Origin: an uncultured bacterium
GTDB taxonomy: Bacteria; Actinomycetota; Actinomycetes; S36-B12; CAIYMF01
DNA: 64,000 nucleotides
NCBI GenBank assembly: GCA_903826575.1
Contig: CAIKEU010000039.1
Coordinates: 28,097 to 92,096, forward strand
Direction: 5' to 3'
Position 1 is the stretch's first letter; every line of letters begins with the position of its first letter. Position numbers and translations under genes: made by a program. Shown piece by piece: positions 50,267-59,418 of this stretch. The notes beneath the pieces were generated by a model. That model made no database searches, was not told the DNA's origin, and was given only the letters and a program-made list of their open reading frames with translations.

Positions 50267-51424
50267 CTACTCTTTTGCCCGCATATGAACGTTGATCAAC
50301 AGGCCTATGGCGAGCCAGTTGGCGAACATCGATGAGCCGCCATAGGAGACGAATGGCAGCGGCACGCCAGTCACCGGAGTAATTCCGAGGTTCATCCCGA
50401 TGTTTTCAAAGGCCTGGAATGCAAACCAGGTGGCGACGCCCGTTGCAACGAGGCGTCCAAACAGATCTGATGCGCGCACAGCAATGTAGATCGCCCGCCA
50501 GAGGATCACTGCCAGCAGAACCACGATCGCCACCGCTCCAACGAATCCGAGTTCTTCGCCTGCCACCGAGTACACAAAGTCCGTCTGGTTCTCGGGGACA
50601 AAGTGACCCTGGGTCTGAGCTCCATGGAACAGCCCCTGCCCGAAGATGCCGCCCGAGCCGATGGCGATGCGCGCCTGCGTGGTGTTAAAGCCGATTCCGT
50701 GAGTGTTGGCCGTCGGATCGGTGAACGCGGTGAACCGATCCACTTGATAGGGGCTCAGGATTCCTAGCTTGAACACGAGGAACGAGACCAAGACTCCAGC
50801 AACGATCAGACCGATCAACCATCGAGCTGGGGCACCCGAAACGGCAACGATGGCCAGGACCGCACACGTGATCACCAGTACCGTTCCGAGATCAGGCTCC
50901 AGCATGATCAGTGCGATTGGTACTCCGGCAACCCCGAGCGCGTAGATAACGTCGATGTCTCGAGGCTCTGATTCCGCGTCGCGCTTCTCCGACAGAATCA
51001 TGGACATACCCAAGATGATTGCGATCTTGGCGAACTCCGACGGCTGGAAGCTAAATCCGCCTGGCAGCAGGAACCATGCCTTCGCGCCATTGATCGTGTG
51101 ACCGAGATGTGGAACGAGCACCAGCACAAGACCGACGATCGAGATGCCGTAGAGAATCGGCGTGTACGCGCGCAAGAGCCGGTAGTCAAAGCGCGAGATG
51201 ACGATTCCCAGCACCAACCCGACAGCCAGGTTCAGGATGTGCTTCTTTAGATAGGACGACGGATCTAAGCCCGCATCGGCCTGCTTACTTCGCGTCGCAG
51301 AGTAAACAAGCAGCGCTCCGATGATGGACAGCGCGAGAGCCCCGCCAACGAGAACCCAGTCCAGACGTTGAAGATACGAGGTCGACTTGCGCTTGGCCAA
51401 CGTCGTTGGATAAGCGATCGTCAT
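50267..51424 (-). CDS. rodA: Peptidoglycan polymerase RodA (SEDS family)
   Basis: 385 residues with ten or so membrane helices and SEDS motifs GAKAWFLLPGGFSFQPSEFAKI and VTGVPLPFVSYGGSSMFANW. RodA polymerises glycan strands with its partner PBP2 in the elongasome. It overlaps mrdA by 4 bp. It lies in the mreB-mreC-mreD-mrdA-rodA order. Confidence 0.96.
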   Translation of the reverse strand: MTIAYPTTLAKRKSTSYLQRLDWVLVGGALALSIIGALLVYSATRSKQADAGLDPSSYLKKHILNLAVGLVLGIVISRFDYRLLRAYTPILYGISIVGLVLVLVPHLGHTINGAKAWFLLPGGFSFQPSEFAKIAIILGMSMILSEKRDAESEPRDIDVIYALGVAGVPIALIMLEPDLGTVLVITCAVLAIVAVSGAPARWLIGLIVAGVLVSFLVFKLGILSPYQVDRFTAFTDPTANTHGIGFNTTQARIAIGSGGIFGQGLFHGAQTQGHFVPENQTDFVYSVAGEELGFVGAVAIVVLLAVILWRAIYIAVRASDLFGRLVATGVATWFAFQAFENIGMNLGITPVTGVPLPFVSYGGSSMFANWLAIGLLINVHMRAKE

Positions 51425-53763
51425 CGCCTAATCACACCAGACGAACGCGATCGGCGACGCGGCCGAGAACGCTTCTTGACCAACCACCCGGCAGCCACCG
51501 GGACGAGCACCACACCTGCGGTCGACGACCCAGAGGGGGTCTGACCGACTGGGGTTGCTGCTCCCCCGCCTGAAACTGGGGTCGCATCGTGAAACTCAGG
51601 GTAGATCGGCTCACCGTTAACCGTCACCTTGGGGAAGGTGCTGGTGGGCTCGCCGCCGTACAACACTGATCGTGCTGGATTGATGGACGAACCATGAATG
51701 CCATAAATAGCTTCGTAGATCTTGCGCACACTCGGTGCACTCGTACCCGATCCAGTGCCGCCCTGCGACACCATCATCACGACGGTGTACTTCGGATGGT
51801 TGGCCGGGGCGAAGGTTGCGAACCAGGACGTCGACTGCTTGTTGGAACCGGCCTGACCAGTACCTGTCTTTGCCGCGATCGGGATCTGGTTCAGCGGGAA
51901 CCCTTGGAACGGACCATAACCCGTTCCGAAACTTTGGCTGGTCACCTCCGAAAAGGCAGAGCGCAGGAACTCCTGATTGGCTGCCGTGAGCGGAAGTGAG
52001 CCCACCTTCTTCGGTGCGATCGTCGTGACGACGTGTCCGTCACCGCGCATGAATCCCTTGGCGATCTGCGGCTGCCACACGGTGCCGCCGTTTGCCAATG
52101 CTGAGTACGCCACCGCCATCTGCAACGGGGTCACAACCGTGTCACCTTGACCAATGGCCATGTTCACCGCGTCACCACCGCGAAAAAGACCGCCGTTCGC
52201 ACACGCATCGGCCGCATATGCCTGAAGAAGCGTGGCTCGCGGTAGGTCGGTCTTAGCCACTTCCGGGTACCCATCACGAGCTCGCGTGCACCATGAATCG
52301 TGCAACTGTTTGTTCTGGAGCGTCTTGAACTCACGTCCACCGACCCGGCCGCGTGACTCAGAGGGCAAGTCGATCCCAGTACGGCGACCTATGCCATACG
52401 CCTGAGCCATCGCTTCAACCGGATCCTTGGGATGTGCACCCGGATTATTGCCACCAGCCTCAAGCCACCACTTGTAGGCCACCTGGTACCACATCGTGTC
52501 GCAGGAAACCGCCAAGCCCTTCGATAAGGAGAGTTGGCCATACTCATGTGACTCGAAGTTCTTGAAGACGCGGTTACCTACCTGGTAGGACGACGGACAA
52601 TCGAATTGATCGGACGAGGTGTAACCGTTCTGCAGTGCCGCCGACGCAGTAACAATCTTGAATGTCGATGCAGGGGCGAACTGACCCTGAATTGCACGAG
52701 ACGTCAACGGCTGGTTAGCAGACGCAGCAGTCAGCGTCGCGTATTCCTTGGAGGTGATTCCGCCTACGAACAGTGACGGATCGTAATTCGGATACGAGGC
52801 CATCGCGAGCACATGTCCGTTGGTGTTGTCCATGACAACGACTGCGCCGGAATCGGCACGATAGTTACCGGTGCCGTTTGGATCCTTCGTAGCCCGCGCT
52901 TTATCGATCGCTGCCTTGAGTTGTGTTTCGGCAACCTGCTGCAACTTGGCATCGATGTTCGTGACGAGATCTTCACCAGCAACCGGCGTCGTTTGACTCA
53001 CCGTTCCGGTGACCGAACCGCGTAAATTCACGGTCACTCGCTTGATACCTTCAACACCGCGCAGTTGCGTGTCGTACTCCGACTCCAGGCCCGCACGGCC
53101 GATCAGATCCGTACGACGCAGCCGTGGACCATTGGGGTCGAGTTTTCCTGCCTCCATGAGCGCCTTTTGATCTGCAAGTTCACCATCGGTGACAGGACCA
53201 AGGTAGCCAAGGATGTGCGCCGCATTGACTGCAAACGGCGCTGGATAAACCCTGATCGCTTCCAAACTCGCAGTAACGCCAGCGTAATCAGAGCGCCGCT
53301 CCATGATCTTGAGCGCAAGATCTTCGGTGATGTCCTTTGCTACCGGAACCGGCTGGTACGGCGATCCATTCCAGCAGATCGGCGGCTTGGCATGGGCCTG
53401 CTTACCGCACAATTCCAAGCGATACGACAGCATCGTTGGGGTCATGCCCAGGGCTGGTGCTAATCGATCGATAACGGCCTGACCGTGATCCTTTTGTGTG
53501 TGCAACGCTTGTCGATCAACACTCACGACAAGTGAGGTTCGATTCGACACCAGTGGTCGTCCCACCTGATCAAGGATCAGCCCGCGGGCAGCCTGAGTTT
53601 CAATCGAGTGAACACGGTTACTGGACGCCTGCGCGGTGTAGACATCGGCCGACACGATCTGCAGGAAGAACAGCCGACTGATCATGGTGATCAGCAGTGA
53701 GGCGATAAGAATGCCCAACACCATCAGGCGCAGAGTTGATCTATCACTCACCGGCAGATCCAC
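51421..53763 (-). CDS. mrdA: Penicillin-binding protein 2 (class B transpeptidase)
   Basis: About 780 residues. One N-terminal membrane helix (LMVLGILIASLLITMISRLFF), a dimerisation domain, then the transpeptidase domain with the acyl-serine motif PASTFKI (SxxK), SCD (SxN position) and KTGTGQ (KTG). The C-terminal 30 residues are very basic (RSRPRRRSRSSGVIRR). It crosslinks side-wall peptidoglycan with RodA. The frame opens with GTG at 53763; a second GTG four codons in (53751) fits the ribosome site GGAAAGG slightly better. A 204-bp gap separates it from mreD. Confidence 0.95.
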   Translation of the reverse strand: MDLPVSDRSTLRLMVLGILIASLLITMISRLFFLQIVSADVYTAQASSNRVHSIETQAARGLILDQVGRPLVSNRTSLVVSVDRQALHTQKDHGQAVIDRLAPALGMTPTMLSYRLELCGKQAHAKPPICWNGSPYQPVPVAKDITEDLALKIMERRSDYAGVTASLEAIRVYPAPFAVNAAHILGYLGPVTDGELADQKALMEAGKLDPNGPRLRRTDLIGRAGLESEYDTQLRGVEGIKRVTVNLRGSVTGTVSQTTPVAGEDLVTNIDAKLQQVAETQLKAAIDKARATKDPNGTGNYRADSGAVVVMDNTNGHVLAMASYPNYDPSLFVGGITSKEYATLTAASANQPLTSRAIQGQFAPASTFKIVTASAALQNGYTSSDQFDCPSSYQVGNRVFKNFESHEYGQLSLSKGLAVSCDTMWYQVAYKWWLEAGGNNPGAHPKDPVEAMAQAYGIGRRTGIDLPSESRGRVGGREFKTLQNKQLHDSWCTRARDGYPEVAKTDLPRATLLQAYAADACANGGLFRGGDAVNMAIGQGDTVVTPLQMAVAYSALANGGTVWQPQIAKGFMRGDGHVVTTIAPKKVGSLPLTAANQEFLRSAFSEVTSQSFGTGYGPFQGFPLNQIPIAAKTGTGQAGSNKQSTSWFATFAPANHPKYTVVMMVSQGGTGSGTSAPSVRKIYEAIYGIHGSSINPARSVLYGGEPTSTFPKVTVNGEPIYPEFHDATPVSGGGAATPVGQTPSGSSTAGVVLVPVAAGWLVKKRSRPRRRSRSSGVIRR

Positions 53764-53967
53764 CCTTTCCGCTTGATCACCACATGGGCATGGTTAAAGA
53801 CTCTTACCCACCTCGAGTCGCTCTGTAACCGAACGTGTCGACCTAATCCGGTACGACGGCTCGCCCAGTGACGAGGTTCCTCATCGTGACGAATGCCTCA
53901 TCGCAGACTCCCAGACACCACCATGACAGTCGGAGGCGACCTGGTTACGCCCAGTTTACGTCGAAAA

Positions 53968-54483
53968 TCACGGTAATCGACCCGCCGGCGGTGCAACGCG
54001 GACCCACAGCCACTTCACCAGCGGAACAATCACCGCCGCGAGCAGTGCGCCGTAGATCAGCTCACTTATCAAAATCCCCGGCACCCGAGACCAGGTGACG
54101 TGCGGATCGCCGACGATTCCGCCCACGAGCGTCCCTGCCAGCATCGTCAGAGCACAGGTCAAACTGCTGAAAGCGCAGATCAGGAACAGGGGACGATCGG
54201 GGTCTTCGCCGAAGACACCCGCTGCGAAGCCAGCGAGCACCAGGACGAGCGCTGTGATGCCCAACGTCGCGATCGACGGCGGCGCCAAATCAATGAGCAT
54301 TCCGGCCACGAAACCAACGATGGCTCCGCGCACACTACCTGCCACCAACCCGATAGCGATCACGGTCACCGCAACGACGTTGGGGACTGCCCCTGGTAGG
54401 TGCAGCAGCGGAAGAACTGTTAACTGAAGGAGAACAGCGGTAACGGTGAGAGCGACCGCGAGCATGACTCGAATCCACGCCAT
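53968..54483 (-). CDS. mreD: Rod shape-determining protein MreD
   Basis: 171 residues with about five hydrophobic helices and the MreD-like start WIRVMLAVALTVTAVLLQ. An integral-membrane link in the elongasome. It follows mreC by 10 bp. The sequence is divergent, as usual for the family, so context carries much of the call. Confidence 0.88.
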   Translation of the reverse strand: MAWIRVMLAVALTVTAVLLQLTVLPLLHLPGAVPNVVAVTVIAIGLVAGSVRGAIVGFVAGMLIDLAPPSIATLGITALVLVLAGFAAGVFGEDPDRPLFLICAFSSLTCALTMLAGTLVGGIVGDPHVTWSRVPGILISELIYGALLAAVIVPLVKWLWVRVAPPAGRLP

Positions 54484-54493
54484 CGTCAGAACC

Positions 54494-55468
54494 TCACGAC
54501 GATGGCGACGGGGCCGATGAAACGTCCGGCGCTACCCCATCGGAAACTGACGGGGATTGTGCACCCGATGACGGGACGGCACCCGTCGTCGGCTGAGTGC
54601 TCGAAGACGGCGAGGCGCCTGCCACCTGTGGAAGCAGAGCATCACGCGGATTTGTCCGCGGCGGATCCACAATAACGCCGACCAGATCAAGGGAGTTCAC
54701 GTCGACGAAAGGTACGACCGTGGCCACCCGGGTCAGCTGCCCCGGGCTGCCGCTGATCTCGGTAATCGTGCCAAGGGGCAGCCCGGGCACATAAATCCCA
54801 CCTCGGACCCCAAACGAAACCAGCCGATCCCCCGTGCGAATTTCGGCAAACGGATCTAGGAGTTGAAACTCCATAGATTTTGCTTCGCCCGTACCGTTGA
54901 GGAATCCAATAGACATCGAGCGCTCCACCCGAGCGCCTACAGTCGATGTTGAGTCGACGAGAAGTTCAACAGTGGCATCAGTTTTTGTCACGCGAACGAT
55001 ACGTCCGACTAGCCCCTGACCCGTAATGACGTCTTGATCCATCTTGATTCCATCGATGGACCCTGCATCAATGGTCACTGTCCACGCGAAACCCTGGTCC
55101 GGACCGACGGAAACGACCTGCGCGGGGACGACGTGATAGTTTCCGGCACCTGCGATCTTGAGCAAATCGTCGAGCTCCCGAGCCCGATTTTGAGCATATT
55201 GCGTCGTCGACAACTGCCCCTGAAGTTCTTGATTCTTCTGACGCAGATCGGAGATCGTTTGATCTTTGCTACCGATGCTTCCAAGCCCAGTAAAGAAGTC
55301 TCGAATAGGCCTGGTTATGGAGGCCACCGCATTTTGAACCGGTCCGATCGCACCTTGGGCTCCCGTGCGGACTGTGGCGCCACCGCCTTTAAGGCTCAGG
55401 ACGATAAGGGTTAACGAGGTGAGGACGAGCAGACCAATAATGGTCCGCAGCCTTCTCGATTCCCGCAT
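54494..55468 (-). CDS. mreC: Rod shape-determining protein MreC
   Basis: 324 residues: a short cytoplasmic start, one membrane helix (TIIGLLVLTSLTLIVLSL), a coiled coil (about 65-105, KDQTISDLRQKNQELQGQL), the paired beta-barrel domain (about 115-265, with GLVGRIVRVTKTDATVELLVDS and GDRLVSFGVRGGIYVPGLPLG) and a Ser/Thr/Pro-rich tail. It links MreB to PBP2 and RodA. It lies 82 bp downstream of mreB, with a hairpin in the gap. Confidence 0.94.
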   Translation of the reverse strand: MRESRRLRTIIGLLVLTSLTLIVLSLKGGGATVRTGAQGAIGPVQNAVASITRPIRDFFTGLGSIGSKDQTISDLRQKNQELQGQLSTTQYAQNRARELDDLLKIAGAGNYHVVPAQVVSVGPDQGFAWTVTIDAGSIDGIKMDQDVITGQGLVGRIVRVTKTDATVELLVDSTSTVGARVERSMSIGFLNGTGEAKSMEFQLLDPFAEIRTGDRLVSFGVRGGIYVPGLPLGTITEISGSPGQLTRVATVVPFVDVNSLDLVGVIVDPPRTNPRDALLPQVAGASPSSSTQPTTGAVPSSGAQSPSVSDGVAPDVSSAPSPSS

Positions 55469-55496
55469 GTACCCATGCTCCCCTACTCATGCAAGC

Positions 55497-55521
55497 GCCC
55501 GCGACATTTTACGTCGCGGGC
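55497..55521. repeat. 9-bp GC-rich inverted repeat between mreB and mreC
   Basis: GCCCGCGAC, spacer ATTTTAC, GTCGCGGGC. A perfect, very stable stem in the mRNA, without a T-run. It lies 29 bp after mreB and 28 bp before the mreC start. Likely attenuates or protects, so mreB can be made in excess over mreC. Confidence 0.65.
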
Positions 55522-55550
55522 ACCTACGAAAACTTTCGTCGCGATGACGA

Positions 55551-56582
55551 TTAGTTGCGCGGCTCCGAAATCAGGACCTGCTGGAGTGCCTCAAACTCCT
55601 CAACGCACTTACCCGAACCGAGGGCAACGCAGTCGAGCGGATCTTCAGCGATAACGATCGGCATACCAGTTTCGTGCCGCAAGCGTTCGTCAAGGCCGGA
55701 AAGCAACGCGCCACCACCGGTTAGAACGATTCCGCGGTCCATGATGTCGCCAGAAAGCTCCGGCGGGGTGCGATCCAGCGTGGTCTTCACAGCGTCGACA
55801 ATCGCATTTACGGGTTCGTCGATCGCCCTGCGAATCTCTTCAGCCGTCACGACAACGGTACGTGGCAGGCCGGAAACCAAGTCGCGGCCGCGGATTTCCG
55901 CGTGTGGTTCATCAGGGGCGGGGAAGGCCGATCCGATCGCCATCTTGATTTCTTCACTCGTTCGCTCGCCAAGCATCAAGGAGTATTCCTTCTTGACGTA
56001 ATTGATGATCGACGCATCTAGCTCATCGCCGCCGACGCGAATTGAGAGCGACGTAACAATGCCGCCGAGAGAGATAACAGCCACTTCCGTGGTGCCACCG
56101 CCGATGTCGACAACCATGTTGCCGGTCGGCTCGTGGACAGGAAGGCCGGCGCCGATTGCCGCCGCCATCGGCTCTTCGATGATGTAGACCTTGCGGGCGC
56201 CGGCAGCATAGCCAGCATCCTTAACGGCGCGTTGCTCAACACCGGTGATACCCGAAGGCACGCATACGACTAGGCGCGGCTTGGCGAGGTGGCGACGCTT
56301 GTGGACCTTCTGGATGAAGTAGCGCAGCATTCGCTCGGTGGTATCGAAGTCCGCGATAACGCCATCCTTCAGAGGACGGATCGCAACGATATTTCCCGGG
56401 GTGCGGCCGATCATCTTCTTGGCCTCAGCACCTACAGCCAAGATGCCGCCGGTGTTGGAGTTGATCGCTACCACGCTTGGTTCATTCAGAACGATGCCGC
56501 GGCCACGGACGTAGACCAAGGTGTTAGCGGTACCCAAGTCGACGGCCATATCGCGGCCGATGAAGGACAGGTTGTTGGCCAT
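55551..56582 (-). CDS. mreB: Rod shape-determining protein MreB
   Basis: 343 residues of the actin fold: [25 protein letters not shown], the phosphate-2 motif [17 protein letters not shown] and the adenosine motif [16 protein letters not shown]. It polymerises under the membrane and directs lateral wall synthesis. It is the first gene of the rod cluster; a promoter candidate lies at 56638-56666. Presence of the whole set argues for a rod-shaped cell growing by dispersed side-wall insertion. Confidence 0.98.
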   Translation of the reverse strand: MANNLSFIGRDMAVDLGTANTLVYVRGRGIVLNEPSVVAINSNTGGILAVGAEAKKMIGRTPGNIVAIRPLKDGVIADFDTTERMLRYFIQKVHKRRHLAKPRLVVCVPSGITGVEQRAVKDAGYAAGARKVYIIEEPMAAAIGAGLPVHEPTGNMVVDIGGGTTEVAVISLGGIVTSLSIRVGGDELDASIINYVKKEYSLMLGERTSEEIKMAIGSAFPAPDEPHAEIRGRDLVSGLPRTVVVTAEEIRRAIDEPVNAIVDAVKTTLDRTPPELSGDIMDRGIVLTGGGALLSGLDERLRHETGMPIVIAEDPLDCVALGSGKCVEEFEALQQVLISEPRN

Positions 56583-56637
56583 ACGTGGGGAAGCCTTCCA
56601 GTGGTCTATCGGTAAGCGAACCCATGCCTATCGTCAG

Positions 56638-56666
56638 TGATAGATCATCGTGCTAGGCACGCTCAA
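56638..56666 (-). promoter_or_regulatory. Putative mreB promoter
   Basis: TTGAGC (56666-56661) and CTATCA (56643-56638) on the minus strand with a 17-bp spacer, about 55 bp before the mreB ATG. A small palindrome GTGC-TAG-GCAC lies in the spacer. Visual match only. Confidence 0.4.
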
Positions 56667-56810
56667 TTACGAGGTACCCCTATGGTAGGCCGATACCTAG
56701 GGTGTACGTCCAATGCCAATGCGAACCATTCGTCACACCAAAACCTCACGTCACGGCCGTTATAAGGCTTTGACCTGCGAAGACGCCCAAATTATGGGCT
56801 GAAGACTCTT

Positions 56811-57218
56811 TTACAGATGTGGGAAAAAGAGTTTGATTTCACGAGCAGCGGACTCTGGTGAGTCCGAGCCGTGGGACACGTTCTCACTCATCAGCGTGGC
56901 AAGATCGCCGCGAATAGTGCCGGGGGCGGCCTTGGCGGGATCAGTGGCACCCATCATCGCGCGCCACGACGAGATCGACTCGCGACCTTCGATAACCGCG
57001 GCGAGCAGTGGGCCAGAGGTGATGAAGTCGACAAGCTCGCCGAAGAACGGCTTGTCACTGTGCTCGCCATAGTGCTCCTCGGCGATTTCGCGGGGAAGGG
57101 TGCGCAGTTCGAGGGCCACGATGGTGAAACCCTTACGTTCGATGCGCGACAGAACCTCGCCCACGAGTCCACGGGCAACACCATCGGGCTTAACAAGGAC
57201 CAGAGTGCGCTCAGACAC
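56811..57218 (-). CDS. ndk: Nucleoside diphosphate kinase
   Basis: 135 residues: [26 protein letters not shown] and the active-site histidine in [17 protein letters not shown]. It balances NTP pools by phospho-histidine transfer. It stands between mreB and DUF4233/folC with sizeable gaps, so it is probably transcribed on its own. Confidence 0.98.
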   Translation of the reverse strand: MSERTLVLVKPDGVARGLVGEVLSRIERKGFTIVALELRTLPREIAEEHYGEHSDKPFFGELVDFITSGPLLAAVIEGRESISSWRAMMGATDPAKAAPGTIRGDLATLMSENVSHGSDSPESAAREIKLFFPHL

Positions 57219-57338
57219 AGTTTTCTCCTGATGTTTCCACCAATTCGGGAAATGAATGAGGTGGGGGTGGGCAGTAAACTTTGAGACTCACTGATCCGCC
57301 GGACCAGCCTGTCGCCACAATCTTACGGTCAGACTCCA

Positions 57339-57710
57339 CTACTCATCGCCTCCGGGGTGGCCAGTCGTCGAGTCACTCGAAGGCTGCGTCACTCCCGCTC
57401 GAGTAGCGGCAATCCGATCTGCCTTACCTCCGTATATGACGGCCGTGACCCATACGCCAAGAAAGACCATTCCAATGATGGCCATCGCTGGTTCAACGAT
57501 CGACGACAGCAAGACCAGAATCTGCATACCCCAACCAATGCGCACGCCCCCTGGACGACGCGAGGCGCCGGCCGCTAACACCAGGAGCACCGCAAGCCCT
57601 GCCAGCAGCCATGCTGTGGACGCACCCCTTCCTTGCGTGAGTGCGACAGGGATAGCCAGTGCGACGAGTACTGCCTCCATAAACAGGATCGCTGGTGCAA
57701 GAACTTTCAT
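57339..57710 (-). CDS. DUF4233 membrane protein
   Basis: 123 residues with four hydrophobic helices, starting KVLAPAILFMEAVLVALAIPVAL, and a polar C-terminal tail. Matches the DUF4233 protein that follows folC in actinomycetes. Function unknown. It lies 18 bp after the folC stop on the same strand. Confidence 0.88.
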   Translation of the reverse strand: MKVLAPAILFMEAVLVALAIPVALTQGRGASTAWLLAGLAVLLVLAAGASRRPGGVRIGWGMQILVLLSSIVEPAMAIIGMVFLGVWVTAVIYGGKADRIAATRAGVTQPSSDSTTGHPGGDE

Positions 57711-57728
57711 CGACTGGCCATCAGGGTG

Positions 57729-59321
57729 TCAGGCCTCTGTGCGGCCAAGCAGTGCCCGCGCCTCAGCCGCAGTGACCACTGACCCCGTTATCAGCACTCC
57801 GGCTCCACCAACTCCTGACGATGCTTCATCGGCTAATTGGATACCCAGTTCGATGGCCGCAGAAAGCCGAGGCACGACGCGAATTCGGTCTGCGCCGAAA
57901 ATCTCCTCGGCAAGTTCGCCGAGTGACTCTGCGGACATTGCGCGAGGTGATGAGGACTGCGTGATCACGGCCTCGTTGAGGACCGGCTCAAGAGCCTCCA
58001 ACAGTCCGCGCGCGTCCTTGTCAGCGAACACCGCGAGCACGCCAACAAGGTGAGTGAACTCAAATGCATCGTCCAAAGCGGCCGCGAGCGCCGCTGCGCC
58101 ATGCGGATTGTGCGCTGCATCAATCAGCACCGTTGGACTTCGACGGACAACCTCGAGTCGAGCTGGAGATGTGACCGCAGCGAAGCCATCGCGCAGAAGA
58201 TCGGCCGACAACTCATGTTCGCCACCGCCAAGAAATGCTTCTACGGCAGCGAGCGCCGCACTCGCATTTGACGCCTGATGAGCACCGAAAAGCGGTAAGA
58301 AGATGTCGTCATATTGAGCCGCTAACCCTTGCAGACTCAGCAACTGACCACCAATTCCCGGCAGCCGCGAGACGACACCAAATTCCAGACCCTCACGTGC
58401 CAAGGATCCGCCAACGTCGGCCGTCTGCGCCAACAGGACTGTCGCGGCCTCGAGTGGTTGCGCAGCGAGGATGACGAAAGCGTCGGGCTTGATGATTCCC
58501 GCCTTCTCGTTCGCGATCGTCGCGATGTCGTGACCGAGGTACTCCATGTGGTCGAGGCCGATCGGCATGACGACCGCGACTTGACCATCAGCAACGTTCG
58601 TCGCGTCCCAACGTCCGCCCATGCCAGCTTCCACGACGGCAACATCGACGGGCGCATCCGCGAAGACGGCATATGCCAAGCAAGTAATCGCTTCAAAGAA
58701 CGACATTCTCGGACCACCCGCCGCGACGCTTTGCTGATCGGCGAGATCGAGGATCGGCGCAATATCGTCGTAGACGCGGACGAATCGTTCCATGTCGATT
58801 GGCTCACCATCAAGGCGAATTCGCTCGCGGATGGTGTGCAGGTGCGGGCTGGTGTATAGGCCGGTACGAAGCCCCACGGAACGAAGTAGCGATTCGGTCA
58901 TCCGAGACGTCGACGTCTTGCCGTTCGTGCCAGCGATGTGAATGACGCTAAAACTTCTGTTGGGCTCGCCGAGCAACTCCATCGCCAGTGCAACTCGATC
59001 AAGGCTCGGCTCAAGCTTGGACTCGGGCCAGCGCTCAAGCAGTTCTTTCTCGATCGCTACGAATCGACGAAGGACGGCCTCAGCTTCGTCGTCGCTCAGC
59101 GGGGGCGCCTCAGCGAACTCATCTGCCTGCGACTGTTCATCATCGGGATCAAACGCCGGGCCCAATCCCGAGTCGTCTTCATCGTCGACGGGGAGCCCCA
59201 GATAGTTCAGTGGCGGATCGTCGCTATCGGCAGCCTCATCATCGTCGTCAAACTCATCGCCGTCAGTATCGGCTTCATCAAACTCGGCTTCGAAATCGTC
59301 AAATTCATCACGTGGGCTCAC
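57729..59321 (-). CDS. folC: Bifunctional folylpolyglutamate synthase / dihydrofolate synthase
   Basis: About 530 residues. The FolC core starts near residue 100 (VLRRFVAIEKELLERWPESKLEPSLDRV) and has the P-loop HIAGTNGKTSTSRM, the YTSPHLHTIRERIRLDGEPI region and the substrate motif VLIDAAHNPHGAAAL. It adds glutamate to folates. The first roughly 100 residues are strikingly acidic (DDFEAEFDEADTDGDEFDDD), unlike most FolC. The start is the GTG at 59321, an AGGAT site about 10 nt upstream; the open frame to 59426 would overlap divergent valS. Confidence 0.93.
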   Translation of the reverse strand: MSPRDEFDDFEAEFDEADTDGDEFDDDDEAADSDDPPLNYLGLPVDDEDDSGLGPAFDPDDEQSQADEFAEAPPLSDDEAEAVLRRFVAIEKELLERWPESKLEPSLDRVALAMELLGEPNRSFSVIHIAGTNGKTSTSRMTESLLRSVGLRTGLYTSPHLHTIRERIRLDGEPIDMERFVRVYDDIAPILDLADQQSVAAGGPRMSFFEAITCLAYAVFADAPVDVAVVEAGMGGRWDATNVADGQVAVVMPIGLDHMEYLGHDIATIANEKAGIIKPDAFVILAAQPLEAATVLLAQTADVGGSLAREGLEFGVVSRLPGIGGQLLSLQGLAAQYDDIFLPLFGAHQASNASAALAAVEAFLGGGEHELSADLLRDGFAAVTSPARLEVVRRSPTVLIDAAHNPHGAAALAAALDDAFEFTHLVGVLAVFADKDARGLLEALEPVLNEAVITQSSSPRAMSAESLGELAEEIFGADRIRVVPRLSAAIELGIQLADEASSGVGGAGVLITGSVVTAAEARALLGRTEA

Positions 59322-59418
59322 GGTTGCAGATCCTACGGGGCCGCGCGCCGCTGCGACGACTTTCCGCGCGGTGATACGCGGTCGAAGGATAGTGATTTGT
59401 TCCCTAAGATGATGCTCC
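59322..59418. promoter_or_regulatory. Divergent folC-valS region
   Basis: 97 bp between the folC GTG and the valS ATG. Both promoters must lie here or inside the neighbours. No T-box is visible for valS. Confidence 0.4.
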
